Of a stretch of 64,000 nt of DNA, positions 9,311-17,940 are shown in pieces; the stretch's first letter is position 1; every line of letters begins with the position of its first letter. The notes under the pieces were generated by a model. The model had not been told where the DNA came from and ran no database searches. It worked only from the letters and a program-made list of their open reading frames with translations. The DNA is taken from the NCBI RefSeq assembly GCF_008312835.1, contig NZ_VSKS01000028.1, forward strand, positions 1 to 64,000. The letters run 5' to 3'. A program made the translations under genes and the position numbers. Source of the DNA: Streptomyces marokkonensis. Its GTDB lineage: Bacteria > Actinomycetota > Actinomycetes > Streptomycetales > Streptomycetaceae.

Positions 9311-10447
9311 ATGAAGGCCGTCGTGTACAAGGGACCGTTCGAAGTCGCGGTCGAAGAAGTCGACAACCCCACCATCCAGCATCCGAACGACGTGATCGTA
9401 AAGGTCACCTCCACCGCGATCTGCGGCTCCGACCTGCACATGTACGAGGGCCGTACCGCTGCCGAGCCCGGCATCACGTTCGGCCACGAGAACATGGGAA
9501 CCATCGCGGAGGTCGGTCCGGGTGTCACCGGGCTCAAGGAGGGCGACCGCGTGGTCATGCCCTTCAACGTCGCCTGCGGGTTCTGCACCAACTGCGTCGA
9601 GGGATTCACCGGATACTGTCTGACCGTCAATCCCGGCTTCCCGGGCGGCGCTTACGGCTATGTCGCCATGGGACCGTGGAAGGGCGGCCAGGCCGAATAC
9701 CTGCGTGTTCCCTACGCCGACTTCAACTGCCTGAAACTGCCGCCGGGGAAGGAGCACGAGAACGACTTCATTCTGCTCGCCGACATCTTCCCCACGGGCT
9801 ACCACGGCTGTGAACTCGCCCAGGTCCGCCCCGGCGAGAGCGTCACGGTCTACGGCGCCGGCCCGGTCGGTCTCATGGCCGCCTACTCGGCGCTGCTGCG
9901 CGGCGCGCGGAAGGTGTTCGTCGTGGACCGCGTCGCCGAGCGGCTGCAGAAGGCCGAGGAGATCGGCGCGGTGCCCATCAACTTCGCCGAGGGCGACCCG
10001 GTCGAGCAGATCCACGCGCAGACCGAGGGCATGGGCACCGACAAGGGCGTCGACGCCGTCGGCTACCAGGCGGCGGCGGGCGGCGGCACGGACCGCGAGG
10101 AACCGGCGACCGTCCTGAACTCCCTCATCCGCACGGTCCGGGCCACCGGCATGCTCGGCGTGCCCGGGCTCTACGTCCCGTCCGACCCCGGCGCCCCGGA
10201 CGAGCAGTCCAAGCAGGGCATGCTCCTCGTGGCGGTCGGCAAGCTCTTCGAGAAGGGCCTGCGGATGGGGACCGGGCAGTGCAACGTGAAGCGCTACAAC
10301 CGGTTCCTGCGCGACATGATCATCGAGGGCCGGGCGAAGCCCAGCTTCGTCGTCTCCCACGAGCTGCCCCTGGACCAGGCACCGTCGGCCTACGACAAGT
10401 TCGACAAGCGGATCGAGGGCTACACGAAGGTGGTGCTGCACCCGTAG
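9311..10447 (+). CDS. Zinc-dependent alcohol dehydrogenase, glutathione-independent formaldehyde dehydrogenase-like
   Basis: A 378-residue medium-chain dehydrogenase. Catalytic zinc residues are recognisable as Cys38 (TAICGSDLH), His59 and Glu60 (FGHENMG). Four cysteines at about 89, 92, 95 and 103 (ACGFCTNCVEGFTGYC) form the structural zinc lobe. The Rossmann loop VYGAGPVGLMA is near 176. Overall length and the MKAVVYKGP and TDKGVDAVGYQA stretches match the Pseudomonas-type formaldehyde dehydrogenase subgroup, which oxidises formaldehyde or other aldehydes with NAD and no thiol cofactor. Substrate is not certain. Start is ATG 9311 with GGAGG eight bases upstream. A role beside the glycerol genes is possible but unproven. 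Confidence 0.9.
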   Translation: MKAVVYKGPFEVAVEEVDNPTIQHPNDVIVKVTSTAICGSDLHMYEGRTAAEPGITFGHENMGTIAEVGPGVTGLKEGDRVVMPFNVACGFCTNCVEGFTGYCLTVNPGFPGGAYGYVAMGPWKGGQAEYLRVPYADFNCLKLPPGKEHENDFILLADIFPTGYHGCELAQVRPGESVTVYGAGPVGLMAAYSALLRGARKVFVVDRVAERLQKAEEIGAVPINFAEGDPVEQIHAQTEGMGTDKGVDAVGYQAAAGGGTDREEPATVLNSLIRTVRATGMLGVPGLYVPSDPGAPDEQSKQGMLLVAVGKLFEKGLRMGTGQCNVKRYNRFLRDMIIEGRAKPSFVVSHELPLDQAPSAYDKFDKRIEGYTKVVLHP

Positions 10448-10537
10448 CCGCGGGACGACGGGAGTAATTGGGATGCGGCGGCGGCCGGGCCGAAGGACCA
10501 TCGACGGCGTCGACCGTCCGCCGCTCCAGGAGTCCTC

Positions 10538-10951
10538 GTGATTCAGCGCGTCACCGTGCCCTCCCTGTTCCCGCCCCCCGTCTACTCCCACGCCTCGGTG
10601 GTCGAGGCGGGCACCAGGCTGGCGTTCCTCGCCGGATCGGTCCCGCTGGACGCCGCCGGGAAGCTGGTCGGCGAGGGCGACCCGGTGCGTCAGGCCCGGC
10701 AGGTGATCGCCAACCTCGAGGAACAGCTGCGGGCGGTGGGCAGCGGCCTGGAGCAGGTCGTCTCGACGGATGTGTACGTCGTGAGTGCCGATCCTGCCGT
10801 GCTCTCCGCCGTGTGGGACGTCGTGGAGGCGTCCGGGCTGAGCACGGGGCCCCACTCGTCGACGCTGCTCGGTGTGGCCTGCCTCGGGTACACCGGGCAG
10901 CTCGTGGAGATCACGGCGACGGCGGTCGTGCCCGACGCCGCCGGCGCATGA
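10538..10951 (+). CDS. RidA-family (YjgF/YER057c) protein
   Basis: A 137-residue RidA-like protein. The family forms trimers; classical members hydrolyse reactive enamines and imines released by PLP enzymes. Visible are the PVYSHASVV start of the fold, LAFLAGSVPLDAAGKLVG, the helix RQVIANLEEQLRAVGSGLE and the C-terminal strand LVEITATAVV. The usual arginine of active RidA (R105 region) is not obvious; the corresponding segment reads GVACLGYTGQ, so it may belong to a non-deaminase subgroup. Start is GTG 10538 with AGGAG upstream. It overlaps the GNAT gene by 4 bp (ATGA), so both are co-translated. Confidence 0.85.
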   Translation: MIQRVTVPSLFPPPVYSHASVVEAGTRLAFLAGSVPLDAAGKLVGEGDPVRQARQVIANLEEQLRAVGSGLEQVVSTDVYVVSADPAVLSAVWDVVEASGLSTGPHSSTLLGVACLGYTGQLVEITATAVVPDAAGA

Positions 10952-11412
10952 CGGCCGGCGAGGGGGCCGTGGAGTTGCGTCGCGCCCTTCTCCCCGATGC
11001 CGGGCCGGCGGCCGGCGTCTGGCTGCGGTCCTTCGCCGCCGCGCTGCCGAGCGTGGTCCGGCCCCGGTCCGACGACGAGGTCCTGGAGTACTTCCGGCAC
11101 GTCCTGGTGCCCCTGCGTGAGACGTGGGTGGCTCAGGCGGCGGACGAGGGCGTCATCGGTGTGCTGGTGCTGGACGGCGAGGAACTGGAGCAGCTGTACC
11201 TCGACCCCGCCTGGCGCGGGTGCGGGGTCGGTGACCGGTTCGTCGCCCTCGCCAAGGAGCGCAGCCCCGGGGGTCTCTCCCTGTGGACCTTCCAGGTCAA
11301 CGCGCCCGCGCACCGCTTCTACGAGCGGCACGGCTTCACGGCCGTGGAGTGGACGGACGGCTCCGGGAACGAGGAGCGGGAGCCGGACGTGCGGTACGTG
11401 TGGCGGCCGTAG
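10948..11412 (+). CDS. GNAT-family N-acetyltransferase
   Basis: A 154-residue acetyltransferase fold. The acetyl-CoA loop region reads LEQLYLDPAWRGCGVGDRFVALAKE (about residues 82-106), matching the Q/RxxGxG/A pattern, and the C-terminal NAPAHRFYERHGF is the typical GNAT motif B. It starts at ATG 10948 overlapping the RidA stop. Substrate cannot be predicted; small GNATs of this type acetylate amino groups of metabolites, antibiotics or proteins. Coupling with RidA suggests a shared metabolite-repair or detoxification role (inference). It is convergent with the aminopeptidase gene, with 10 bases between stops. Confidence 0.85.
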   Translation: MTAGEGAVELRRALLPDAGPAAGVWLRSFAAALPSVVRPRSDDEVLEYFRHVLVPLRETWVAQAADEGVIGVLVLDGEELEQLYLDPAWRGCGVGDRFVALAKERSPGGLSLWTFQVNAPAHRFYERHGFTAVEWTDGSGNEEREPDVRYVWRP

Positions 11413-11422
11413 GCGCGGGGCG

Positions 11423-12394
11423 TCAGCCGTGGCGGCGGGCGTACCGGTCCGTCGCCGCCACCAGGGCGTCGTCGCCGGCCGCGCCCGCGTCGTGGCCCGC
11501 CTCGTCGACGATCACCAGCTCGCTGTCCGGCCAGGCGTGGTGGAGCCGCCAGACGATGCCGAGGAGGTTGCCGAAGTCCAGGCTGCCCTGGACCAGGGTG
11601 CCCGGGATGCCCGTCAGCAGGTGGGCGTCGCGGAGGACGACGCCCGCGGCGTCGTCCTCGCCCGCGCCGAGGAAGTGGTCGTTGCCCCAGTAGTGGGTGA
11701 CGGTACGCGCGAAGCCCCTGCGGAAGTCGGGGTCCTGGAAGCGGGCGACCGAGCCCGGCGGGGCGGGGATGATCGCCGTCTCCCAGTCGGTCCAGGCCCG
11801 CGCGGCCCGTTCCCTGACCTCCGGGTCGGGTGACTCGAGCAGTCCGTTGCAGGCGGCGGCCAGGTTGCCGTCGCGCTCGCCGGGAGGCAGTTCGGCGAGG
11901 AAGCGTGCGAAGGCCTCCGGGAAGATCTTGCCCAGCCCGCGGGTCAGAAGCGCCACTTCGGCGTTCGAGCCGGTGGCGACCCCGGTCAGGACGAGTTCCG
12001 AGACCACGCCCGGGTGCGTCTGCGCGTACCGCAGTCCCAGGGCCGACCCCCACGACACGCCCCACACGAGCCACCGCTCGATGCCCAGGTGGGCGCGCAG
12101 CCGCTCGAGGTCCGCCATGAGGTGCGCGGTCGTGTTGACGCTCATGTCGGTGGCGGGGTCGCTCGCGGGCGGCAGCGACCGTCCTGCGCCGCGCTGGTCC
12201 AGCATGACGATCCGGTAGGCGGCCGGGTCGAAGTAGCGCCGGAGGTTCGGACCGGTCCCCGAGCCCGGCCCGCCGTGCAGCACCAGCGCGGGCTTGCCGT
12301 GCGGGTTCCCGCTGGTCTCCCAGTGGACGCGGTTGCCGTCACCGACGTCGAGCATGCCGTGGTCGTACGGTTCGATCTCCGGGTACCTGGCCAT
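11423..12394 (-). CDS. pip: Prolyl aminopeptidase (proline iminopeptidase)
   Basis: A 323-residue alpha/beta hydrolase of the S33 family that removes N-terminal proline from peptides. Typical marks are YPEIEPYDHGMLDVGDG at the start, the oxyanion HGGPGSGTGPNLRRYFDP, LDQRGAGRS, the nucleophile elbow GVSWGSALGL, and the late Asp (LVQGSLDFGN) and His (DEAGHDA). I start at ATG 12394 because family members begin with the YPEIEP segment. An ATG at 12430 overlapping the upstream stop (ATGA) would add 12 residues and is a genuine alternative. It probably forms an operon behind the uracil-DNA glycosylase gene. Confidence 0.92.
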   Translation of the reverse strand: MARYPEIEPYDHGMLDVGDGNRVHWETSGNPHGKPALVLHGGPGSGTGPNLRRYFDPAAYRIVMLDQRGAGRSLPPASDPATDMSVNTTAHLMADLERLRAHLGIERWLVWGVSWGSALGLRYAQTHPGVVSELVLTGVATGSNAEVALLTRGLGKIFPEAFARFLAELPPGERDGNLAAACNGLLESPDPEVRERAARAWTDWETAIIPAPPGSVARFQDPDFRRGFARTVTHYWGNDHFLGAGEDDAAGVVLRDAHLLTGIPGTLVQGSLDFGNLLGIVWRLHHAWPDSELVIVDEAGHDAGAAGDDALVAATDRYARRHG

Positions 12395-12426
12395 CGGAGC
12401 ACCGTAGCGCCCTGGGCCGGGGCCGC

Positions 12427-13149
12427 TCATCCCCTTTTCGCCGTGCCCAGTCCCGCCGCGTCGGCGGCGGTACGCAGCACCGCCCGGAGCATCTCGGGCG
12501 TGAGCCGGCCGGTGAAGGTGTTGCGCTGGCTGACGTGGAAGCAGCCGAAGAGGTCGAGGCCGGGCCCGTCGGCGGCGTCCAGCGTCACGCGGGCGCCGTG
12601 CGCGAAGGCGGGCCGTGGCCGGGGAACGGTCCAGCCCGCCTCGGCGAACGCGGGCAGCGCGGCCTGCCAGCCGAAGGCACCGAGGGCGAGCGCGGCCCGG
12701 ACCGTCGGCCGCAGGAGGCGCAGCTCCCGCACCAGCCAGGGCCGGCAGGCGTCCCGTTCCCCGGGCGTGGGTTTGTTGGCGGGCGGGGCGCAGTGCACGG
12801 GCGACGTGACGCGGACGCCGTACAGCTCCAGGCCGTCCCCGGCGTGCACGGACGTCGGCTGCGAGGCGAGCCCGATATCGTACAGCGCCCGGTACAGCAC
12901 GTCCCCGGAGCGGTCCCCGGTGAACATCCGGCCCGTGCGGTTCCCGCCGTGCGCCGCGGGTGCCAGTCCGACGATCAGCAGCCGGGCGTCCGGCGGGCCG
13001 AACCCGGGCACCGGCCTGCCCCAGTACGTCCAGTCCGCGAACGCGGCACGCTTGGTACGGGCGACCTCCTCACGCCAGTCGACCAGCCGGGGGCAGGCAC
13101 GGCAGCCCGCGATGCGCCGGTCGAGACGGGAAAGGCCACTGGGGTCCAT
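12427..13149 (-). CDS. Family-5 uracil-DNA glycosylase (UDGb type)
   Basis: A 240-residue iron-sulfur uracil-DNA glycosylase that starts base-excision repair of uracil and hypoxanthine in DNA. Visible are CRACPRL (first two cluster cysteines, about 17 and 20), the catalytic-site motif GLAPAAHGGNRTGRMFTGD, the later cluster-ligand pair in VHCAPPANKPTPGERDAC, and the DNA-clamp loop HVSQRNTFTGRLT. The GLAPAAHG.NRTG form is diagnostic of family 5 (UDGb) as opposed to family 4. Start is ATG 13149 behind GGAG. It overlaps the aminopeptidase frame if that gene starts at 12430, and diverges from the S4 gene. Confidence 0.92.
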   Translation of the reverse strand: MDPSGLSRLDRRIAGCRACPRLVDWREEVARTKRAAFADWTYWGRPVPGFGPPDARLLIVGLAPAAHGGNRTGRMFTGDRSGDVLYRALYDIGLASQPTSVHAGDGLELYGVRVTSPVHCAPPANKPTPGERDACRPWLVRELRLLRPTVRAALALGAFGWQAALPAFAEAGWTVPRPRPAFAHGARVTLDAADGPGLDLFGCFHVSQRNTFTGRLTPEMLRAVLRTAADAAGLGTAKRG

Positions 13150-13224
13150 GGCTCCACGGTAGGCGCCGCCGGGAGCCGGAAAATCCCCGCACCGCCGGTC
13201 GGCCCGGCGACTAAGGTCGGAACC

Positions 13225-13893
13225 ATGGCTTCTGAGAGTGCCGAGGACCCCAGGACCGCCGCTGCCGTGGCCGCCGCCGACGCGGCCGGGCCGGGGGCCG
13301 GTGAGTCCGTACGGATCGACAGCTGGATCTGGTCGGTGCGCCTGGTCAAGACGCGGTCCCTCGGTGCCGCCGCCTGCCGGGGCGGGCACGTCCGGGTGAA
13401 CGGCGAGCGGGTGAAGCCCTCGCACTCCGTCCGCGTCGGTGACGAGGTGCGGCTGCGGGCCGAGACCCGGGAGCGGATCGTCGTCGTCAAGCGGCTGATC
13501 CGCAAGCGGGTGGGCGCGCCGGTGGCGGTCCAGTGCTACATCGACAACTCCCCGCCTCCCCCGCCCCGCGAGGCCGTCGCCCCGGCCGGTGTCCGCGACC
13601 GCGGCACGGGCCGCCCGACCAAACGCGACCGCCGCGACATGGAACGCCTGCGCGGGCTGGGCGCACCGGGCGGGTTCGCCGGCCCCGGCGGGAACGGTGG
13701 GGCGGGTGAGCCCGGTGACCCGGGAGCCGCGCCCGGTGGCCGCGGCGGGTCCGCGGGTCGCCGGGCGGCCGGTGGTGCGGGCGGCCGCGGCGGGGCGTCG
13801 GGCGGGACCGGTGGCCGCGGCGGGTCCGGTGCCCGGGGCGCGAAGGGTGACCGCACGTCCCGCGGCGGCGGCTCCGGCGGCGCACGGCCGTGA
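13225..13893 (+). CDS. S4-domain RNA-binding protein (Hsp15-like) with Gly-rich tail
   Basis: A 222-residue protein. After a 30-residue Ala-rich lead comes an S4 RNA-binding domain (RIDSWIWSVRLVKTRSLGAA, then CRGGHVRVNGERVKP), as in the heat-shock protein Hsp15 that rescues stalled 50S-tRNA complexes. It is followed by a basic segment and a 65-residue tail built of Gly, Ala, Arg and Ser (GGRGG repeats), likely disordered and RNA-binding. Start is ATG 13225 with AAGGTCGG upstream. E. coli Hsp15 is about 130 residues, so the tail is an actinobacterial extension. Role in ribosome rescue is inferred from the domain only. Confidence 0.85.
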   Translation: MASESAEDPRTAAAVAAADAAGPGAGESVRIDSWIWSVRLVKTRSLGAAACRGGHVRVNGERVKPSHSVRVGDEVRLRAETRERIVVVKRLIRKRVGAPVAVQCYIDNSPPPPPREAVAPAGVRDRGTGRPTKRDRRDMERLRGLGAPGGFAGPGGNGGAGEPGDPGAAPGGRGGSAGRRAAGGAGGRGGASGGTGGRGGSGARGAKGDRTSRGGGSGGARP

Positions 13894-13935
13894 CCGGGCG
13901 GGCGGCGGGAGCGGCCCGGCCCTCCCGTGGAACCG

Positions 13936-14409
13936 TCAGCCCTGCCGCCGCAGCAGTCGCAGCAGGTCCGCGTTGTGCGCCCGGCGGGCCCAGGCGACGA
14001 GGACGAGCGGCACGAGCAGGATGAGCGGGGTCGCCGCGTACTCGCCGTCGAACACCGTGATCTGCACGACGAACGCGCCCACCATCAGCGCGGCCAGTCC
14101 CGTCGCCGCCGCCGACTGCAGCACCGGCACCAGCAGGCCGATCGCTCCCGCGAGTTCGAGCACACCGATGACGTACATGCCCGTGCTGCCCCAGCCCATC
14201 TCGTCGAAGGGCTCCAGGGCGGAGGAGTGCGCGATCAGCTTGGGCAGCGCGCTCGCGACCGCGTAGAACAGCGCGAGCAGCACCTGCAGTCCGCGCAGCG
14301 CGAGACGGGCACGCCGCCCGCGGGCGGTCGCGGGCTCGGCGGCAACGGTGCTCGTGGAAGCGGCGGCAGAGGCTGCGGTGGTCGTGGCGCGGGTGGTGGT
14401 CTGCGACAT
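13936..14409 (-). CDS. DoxX-family membrane protein
   Basis: A 157-residue protein with a Thr/Ala-rich hydrophilic N-terminus (about 35 residues) then four hydrophobic helices: LRGLQVLLALFYAVASALPK, TGMYVIGVLELAGAIGLLVP, ATGLAALMVGAFVVQITVF and PLILLVPLVLVAWARR. The ALFYAVASALPKL motif and short length fit the DoxX/SURF4-like family. Members contribute to thiol or redox-linked membrane complexes in mycobacteria; most are uncharacterised. Start is ATG 14409 with AGGAGA upstream. It stands alone, convergent with the S4 gene. Confidence 0.8.
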   Translation of the reverse strand: MSQTTTRATTTAASAAASTSTVAAEPATARGRRARLALRGLQVLLALFYAVASALPKLIAHSSALEPFDEMGWGSTGMYVIGVLELAGAIGLLVPVLQSAAATGLAALMVGAFVVQITVFDGEYAATPLILLVPLVLVAWARRAHNADLLRLLRRQG

Positions 14410-14502
14410 CAGGGTCTCCTGAGGATGCGGTCCGTGCTGCTGTCACAGGGTCAGACCGCCCTTCGCCCGCGAACTCATCGCTCCCCGGTGTGAATTCCTC
14501 GC

Positions 14503-15189
14503 TCAGTGGCCGGCCGCCGGGACCGCTCTCACCCACATTCCGTCCTCCGTCAGATAGCGGTCCACCTTCAGGCCCGCCTCCCCGAGCGCCTCCTCGAACT
14601 GCTGCCTCGTCAGTGGGCGGGCGCGGAAGGTCTGGGTCCAGACCGCGTCCGGGAACACGTACTCCGCGCGCACCGAGTCCACGCCGTCGCCGACCGGCTC
14701 CGCGGACACGATCCGCACGGTGAATCCGGCCGGGTCGACCCGCTCGCGCGGCACATTGCTGTGGTAGTCCTCGCCCTCCCGCTGGATCAGCACGCAGCCG
14801 CCCTTCGCCAGATGCCGTACACAGGTGCGCAGCATGCCCCGCCGCACCTCGACGTCCCCCGCGTGCACCAGGAAGGAGGCGAGGAGCACCACGTCGAACG
14901 TCTCGCCGACGTCGAGGTCCTCTATGGGGCCGCATATCGTCCGCGCCCCGTGCACGCGCTCCAGCATCTCCGCGGACTCGTCCACCGCCGTGACGTCGAA
15001 GCCGCGCTCCAGCAGCGCGTGCGTCACGCGCCCCACACCGCTGCCCAGCTCCAGCACCCGCGCCCCGGCCGGCACCGCGGCGGCGATGACGTCCGGCTCC
15101 TCCCCCACGGGCAGGCGCGAGTAGAGCTCCACCGCGCAGCCGTCCGGGGTGATCACCCCGGGTCCTGTCCCCTCGTACCCCTCACGCAT
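14503..15189 (-). CDS. Class I SAM-dependent methyltransferase
   Basis: A 228-residue methyltransferase with motif I VLELGSGVGRVTHAL (about residues 44-58), motif II DVTAVDESAEM and a DVVLLASFLVH post-II strand. The C-terminal part is a beta-rich cap ending in VDRYLTEDGMWVRAVPA. Start: ATG 15189 has GGAG six bases upstream, whereas ATG 15201 (four residues longer) has no ribosome site. The substrate is unknown; the fold is common to small-molecule methyltransferases. It diverges from the DUF6343 gene, and frames reaching 15555 are antisense artefacts. Confidence 0.85.
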   Translation of the reverse strand: MREGYEGTGPGVITPDGCAVELYSRLPVGEEPDVIAAAVPAGARVLELGSGVGRVTHALLERGFDVTAVDESAEMLERVHGARTICGPIEDLDVGETFDVVLLASFLVHAGDVEVRRGMLRTCVRHLAKGGCVLIQREGEDYHSNVPRERVDPAGFTVRIVSAEPVGDGVDSVRAEYVFPDAVWTQTFRARPLTRQQFEEALGEAGLKVDRYLTEDGMWVRAVPAAGH

Positions 15190-15361
15190 TCTCAGCTCCA
15201 TGTCCGTCCAACGGACCGCGCCCGCACGCCCGTTCCCACCCCCCGTTGATTCACCCGTCCGAGTGAGCGCCGCTGTCCGGCCGGGCGGTGGGGCAACCGC
15301 TTCCGGGGCACCCGGATCGGGCAGGCTCGCGGGTCGCGGCGCGGAAACGGTGGTGAGGACG

Positions 15362-15616
15362 ATGCGTACGGGCAGTGAACCGGCGACCGCGCGCAGTGCT
15401 CTGCGGATGCGGTTCTGGCTGAGTGTGTGGGGCGTGCTCTGGACGGTGGCCGGGACGGTGGGGTTCGCCCTCGCCGGGCACCCCGGCTGGGCGCTGGCGT
15501 GCGGGGTGCTGTGGCTGCTCGTCACGGTCGACCTGGTCGTCGTCCTCCGGCACATCCGCCAGGGTCCGCACTACCAGCCGGGGCCCGATGTCCCTCCGTA
15601 CCGGCCGCCGGGGTGA
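15362..15616 (+). CDS. Small DUF6343-type membrane protein
   Basis: An 84-residue protein with two transmembrane helices (RFWLSVWGVLWTVAGTVGFAL and ALACGVLWLLVTVDLVVVL) and a Pro-rich tail RHIRQGPHYQPGPDVPPY. The MRTGSEPATARSALRMR start plus HIRQGPHYQPG tail match the Streptomyces DUF6343 family as I remember it. Its start is ATG 15362 behind GAGG; a longer frame from 15149 is antisense to the methyltransferase. Function unknown. It is convergent with the TPR gene. Confidence 0.7.
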   Translation: MRTGSEPATARSALRMRFWLSVWGVLWTVAGTVGFALAGHPGWALACGVLWLLVTVDLVVVLRHIRQGPHYQPGPDVPPYRPPG

Positions 15617-15647
15617 GCGGCCCCGGTGCGGATCCGGCGTGGGTCCG

Positions 15648-16028
15648 TCAGCCGTCGAAGCGGGCCGCCTTCAGGTACTCCGGGTTCGGGTCCAGCGCCG
15701 CCGCCAGCCGGAAGTGGCGCTTGGCCGGGTGGGGGCGGCCCTGCCGCTGATAGGTGCGGGCGAGCGCGAAGTGGGCGAAGGCGTTGTCCGGCTCGCGCTC
15801 CAGGACGAGGGAGAACTCCAGCTCGGCGGGCCGCAGCTGGGCCGCGGCGAAGAAGGCACGGGCGCGCAGCAAGCGTGCGGCCGTGTTCTCGGGATGGACG
15901 TCGATCACACCGTCGAGCAGCTTGACCGCGCCCCGCGGGTCCCGGGAGGCGAGCAGGTGCTCGGCGGCACGGAAATCGATGACATGCGTCTCCGGCGTAC
16001 GTCCGGTCGGACCACTGGTCTCGGGCAC
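15648..16028 (-). CDS. Tetratricopeptide repeat protein
   Basis: A 126-residue protein with about three TPR helix pairs: FRAAEHLLASRDPRGAVKLLDG, ARAFFAAAQLRPAELEFSLVLE and FALARTYQRQGRPHPAKRHFRLA. It has no signal peptide or catalytic domain, so it is probably a small protein-interaction scaffold. Start is GTG 16028 with AAGGA seven bases upstream; a longer frame to 16133 overlaps coaE. The stop is close to a convergent DUF6343 gene. It follows coaE with 50 bases between, suggesting co-transcription with the coaE/PAC2 genes. Confidence 0.85.
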   Translation of the reverse strand: MPETSGPTGRTPETHVIDFRAAEHLLASRDPRGAVKLLDGVIDVHPENTAARLLRARAFFAAAQLRPAELEFSLVLEREPDNAFAHFALARTYQRQGRPHPAKRHFRLAAALDPNPEYLKAARFDG

Positions 16029-16078
16029 GGCGGAATCCTTCCCTCGCTGAACGGGTCCAACGCCCCGTCCGGCATCCG

Positions 16079-16699
16079 CTATTCCTGAGGGGACTGCCGG
16101 GGCACGCGCGCCCGGCGGACGAGCTCCGACCACACGTCCTTGACGCGTTGTTCCAGCTCGTCGAGGGGGACGTCGTTGTCGATGACGATGTCGGCGATCG
16201 CCCGGCGCTGCTCGCGGGTCGCCTGGGCCGCCATCCGCGCCCGTGCGTCCTCCTCGGTCATGCCGCGCCGGCCCACGAGCCGGTCGAGCTGGGTCCCGGG
16301 GCTCGCGTCCACGACGATCACCAGGTCGTAGAGGGGCGCGAGGCCGTTCTCCGTGAGGAGGGGGACGTCGTGGACGACGACGGCGTCCTCGGCCGCGGCC
16401 TCCTCCAGCTCACGGGAGCGGGCGCCCACCAGGGGGTGGACGATGGAGTTGAGGACGGCCAGTTTCTCGGGGTCGGCGAAGACGACGGAGCCCAGCTTCG
16501 GCCGGTCGAGGCCGCCGTCCGTGGTGAGGACCTCCTCGCCGAAGGCGTCCACGACCGCGGCGAGGCCGGGGGTGCCCGGTTCGACGACCTCGCGCGCGAT
16601 GCGGTCCGCGTCGATCAGCACGGCACCGCACTCGACGAGCAGCCGCGACACCTCGCTCTTGCCGGCGCCGATACCGCCGGTCAGGCCCACTGTCAGCAT
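16079..16699 (-). CDS. coaE: Dephospho-CoA kinase
   Basis: A 206-residue P-loop kinase that phosphorylates dephospho-CoA at the 3'-OH of ribose, the last step of CoA synthesis. Visible are the Walker A loop [17 protein letters not shown] (residues 6-22), [17 protein letters not shown], the [13 protein letters not shown] segment and the lid [16 protein letters not shown]. Length is standard for actinobacteria, without the GrpB-like extension seen in mycobacteria. Start is ATG 16699; the ribosome site is weak. It lies between the PAC2 gene (upstream) and the TPR gene (downstream), all on the minus strand. Confidence 0.95.
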   Translation of the reverse strand: MLTVGLTGGIGAGKSEVSRLLVECGAVLIDADRIAREVVEPGTPGLAAVVDAFGEEVLTTDGGLDRPKLGSVVFADPEKLAVLNSIVHPLVGARSRELEEAAAEDAVVVHDVPLLTENGLAPLYDLVIVVDASPGTQLDRLVGRRGMTEEDARARMAAQATREQRRAIADIVIDNDVPLDELEQRVKDVWSELVRRARVPRQSPQE

Positions 16700-16744
16700 G
16701 ACCAGCAGCCTAGGCCCCGCCGTCGGCACCCGGTCCGCGGGGCG

Positions 16745-17683
16745 TCAGTTCTCACCCTCCCGCTCCGCCAGGAAGCGCTCGAACTCGCGCCCGATCTCGT
16801 CGGCGGACGGGATCTCCACGGGCTCCGCGAGCATGTTGCCCCGGCTCTCCGCCCCCGCGGCGGCGTCGTACTGGTGCTCGAGTCCCCGGACGAGGGCGGT
16901 GAGCTCGTCGTCGCCCTCCTGGATCTGGCGGTCGATCTCGGTCTGGGTGCGGTGGGCGTCGGTGCGCAGCGAGTGCGCGACACCGGGCAGGACCAGGCCG
17001 GTGGCGGCCGTGATGGTCTCCAGGGCGGTCAGTGCCGCGTCCGGGTACGGGGAGCGGGCGATGTAGTGCGGCACGTGGGCCGCGACGCCGAGGACGTCGT
17101 GCCCGGCCTGCATGAGCCGGTACTCGACGAGGGCCTCGGCGCTGCCGGGTACCTGCGCCTCGTCGAAGGGGCTGTTGCCCGCCGGGACGAGGTCGGTGCG
17201 GTTGCCGTGCGGGGTGATGCCCACGGGGCGGGTGTGCGGGACGCCCATGGGGATGCCGTGGAAGTTCACCGACAGGCGCACGCCGAGCCGCTCCACGATC
17301 TGCTGGACGGCCGCGGCGAAGCGCTCCCACTCGACGTCCGGCTCCGGCCCGGACAGCAGCAGGAAGGGCGCTCCGGTGGCGTCCTGGACGAGGCGCACCT
17401 CGATGGCGGGCACCTCGTAGTCGCTCCAGCGGTCGCGGGTGAAGGTCAGCAGCGGGCGCCGGGCGCGGTAGTCGACGAGCCGGTCGTGGTCGAACCGGGC
17501 CACGACCTGGTGGGGCAGCGAGTCGAGCAGCCGGTCCACGATCTGGTCCCCGGTCTCGCCCGCGTCGATGTATCCGTCGAAGTGGTAGAGCATGACAAGT
17601 CCGGCCGATTCCTGGGCCAGCGCCATGTCGACGACGCCGAGTCCCTTCGGCTCCCATGCGTACAAACCCTGCGGATCAAGCAC
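16745..17683 (-). CDS. PAC2-family (proteasome assembly chaperone-like) protein
   Basis: A 312-residue protein of the PAC2 superfamily. Visible are [29 protein letters not shown] at the front and [18 protein letters not shown], typical of the actinobacterial branch; the C-terminal 70 residues are acidic and helical ([25 protein letters not shown]). Archaeal and eukaryotic relatives assist proteasome assembly, and actinobacteria do have proteasomes, but the function of the bacterial branch has not been settled. Start is GTG 17683 with GAGGAGGAG about eight bases upstream. It precedes coaE. Confidence 0.85.
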   Translation of the reverse strand: MLDPQGLYAWEPKGLGVVDMALAQESAGLVMLYHFDGYIDAGETGDQIVDRLLDSLPHQVVARFDHDRLVDYRARRPLLTFTRDRWSDYEVPAIEVRLVQDATGAPFLLLSGPEPDVEWERFAAAVQQIVERLGVRLSVNFHGIPMGVPHTRPVGITPHGNRTDLVPAGNSPFDEAQVPGSAEALVEYRLMQAGHDVLGVAAHVPHYIARSPYPDAALTALETITAATGLVLPGVAHSLRTDAHRTQTEIDRQIQEGDDELTALVRGLEHQYDAAAGAESRGNMLAEPVEIPSADEIGREFERFLAEREGEN

Positions 17684-17876
17684 AGTGACCGCTCCTCCTC
17701 GTGTTCGTACGACACAACGTGGCACGCGACACTGACATTCCCCGACGAGAGCGACGCCCCCTGAGGGGACGCGGCGACCTCTCATCAGAGGCGCCGGCGA
17801 CTCCCTCAGGGGCGCGGGGAACCGATCGACCGGCCCTCACGGGCCCGCTGCCGCCCACAGCCCCCACAACGCAGCA

Positions 17877-17912
17877 CTGAGGGGCCGAACCTCGAAAGGT
17901 CCGGCCCCTCAG
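17877..17912 (-). terminator. rpsA transcription terminator
   Basis: A 16-bp stem with one mismatch (CTGAGGGGCCG...CGGCCCCTCAG) and a tetraloop CGAA lies 28 bases past the rpsA stop. It is the strongest hairpin in the region and fits an intrinsic terminator without a long T-tract. Confidence 0.75.
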
Positions 17913-17940
17913 TCAACGGCTAGGCGTCAGCGGAGAGCGT

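Noticed and set aside
8912-10855. A 647-residue minus-strand frame over the zinc dehydrogenase
   Set aside because: Only the last 63 codons, ending at 8912, look like a gene; the rest is antisense to a dehydrogenase with intact zinc ligands.
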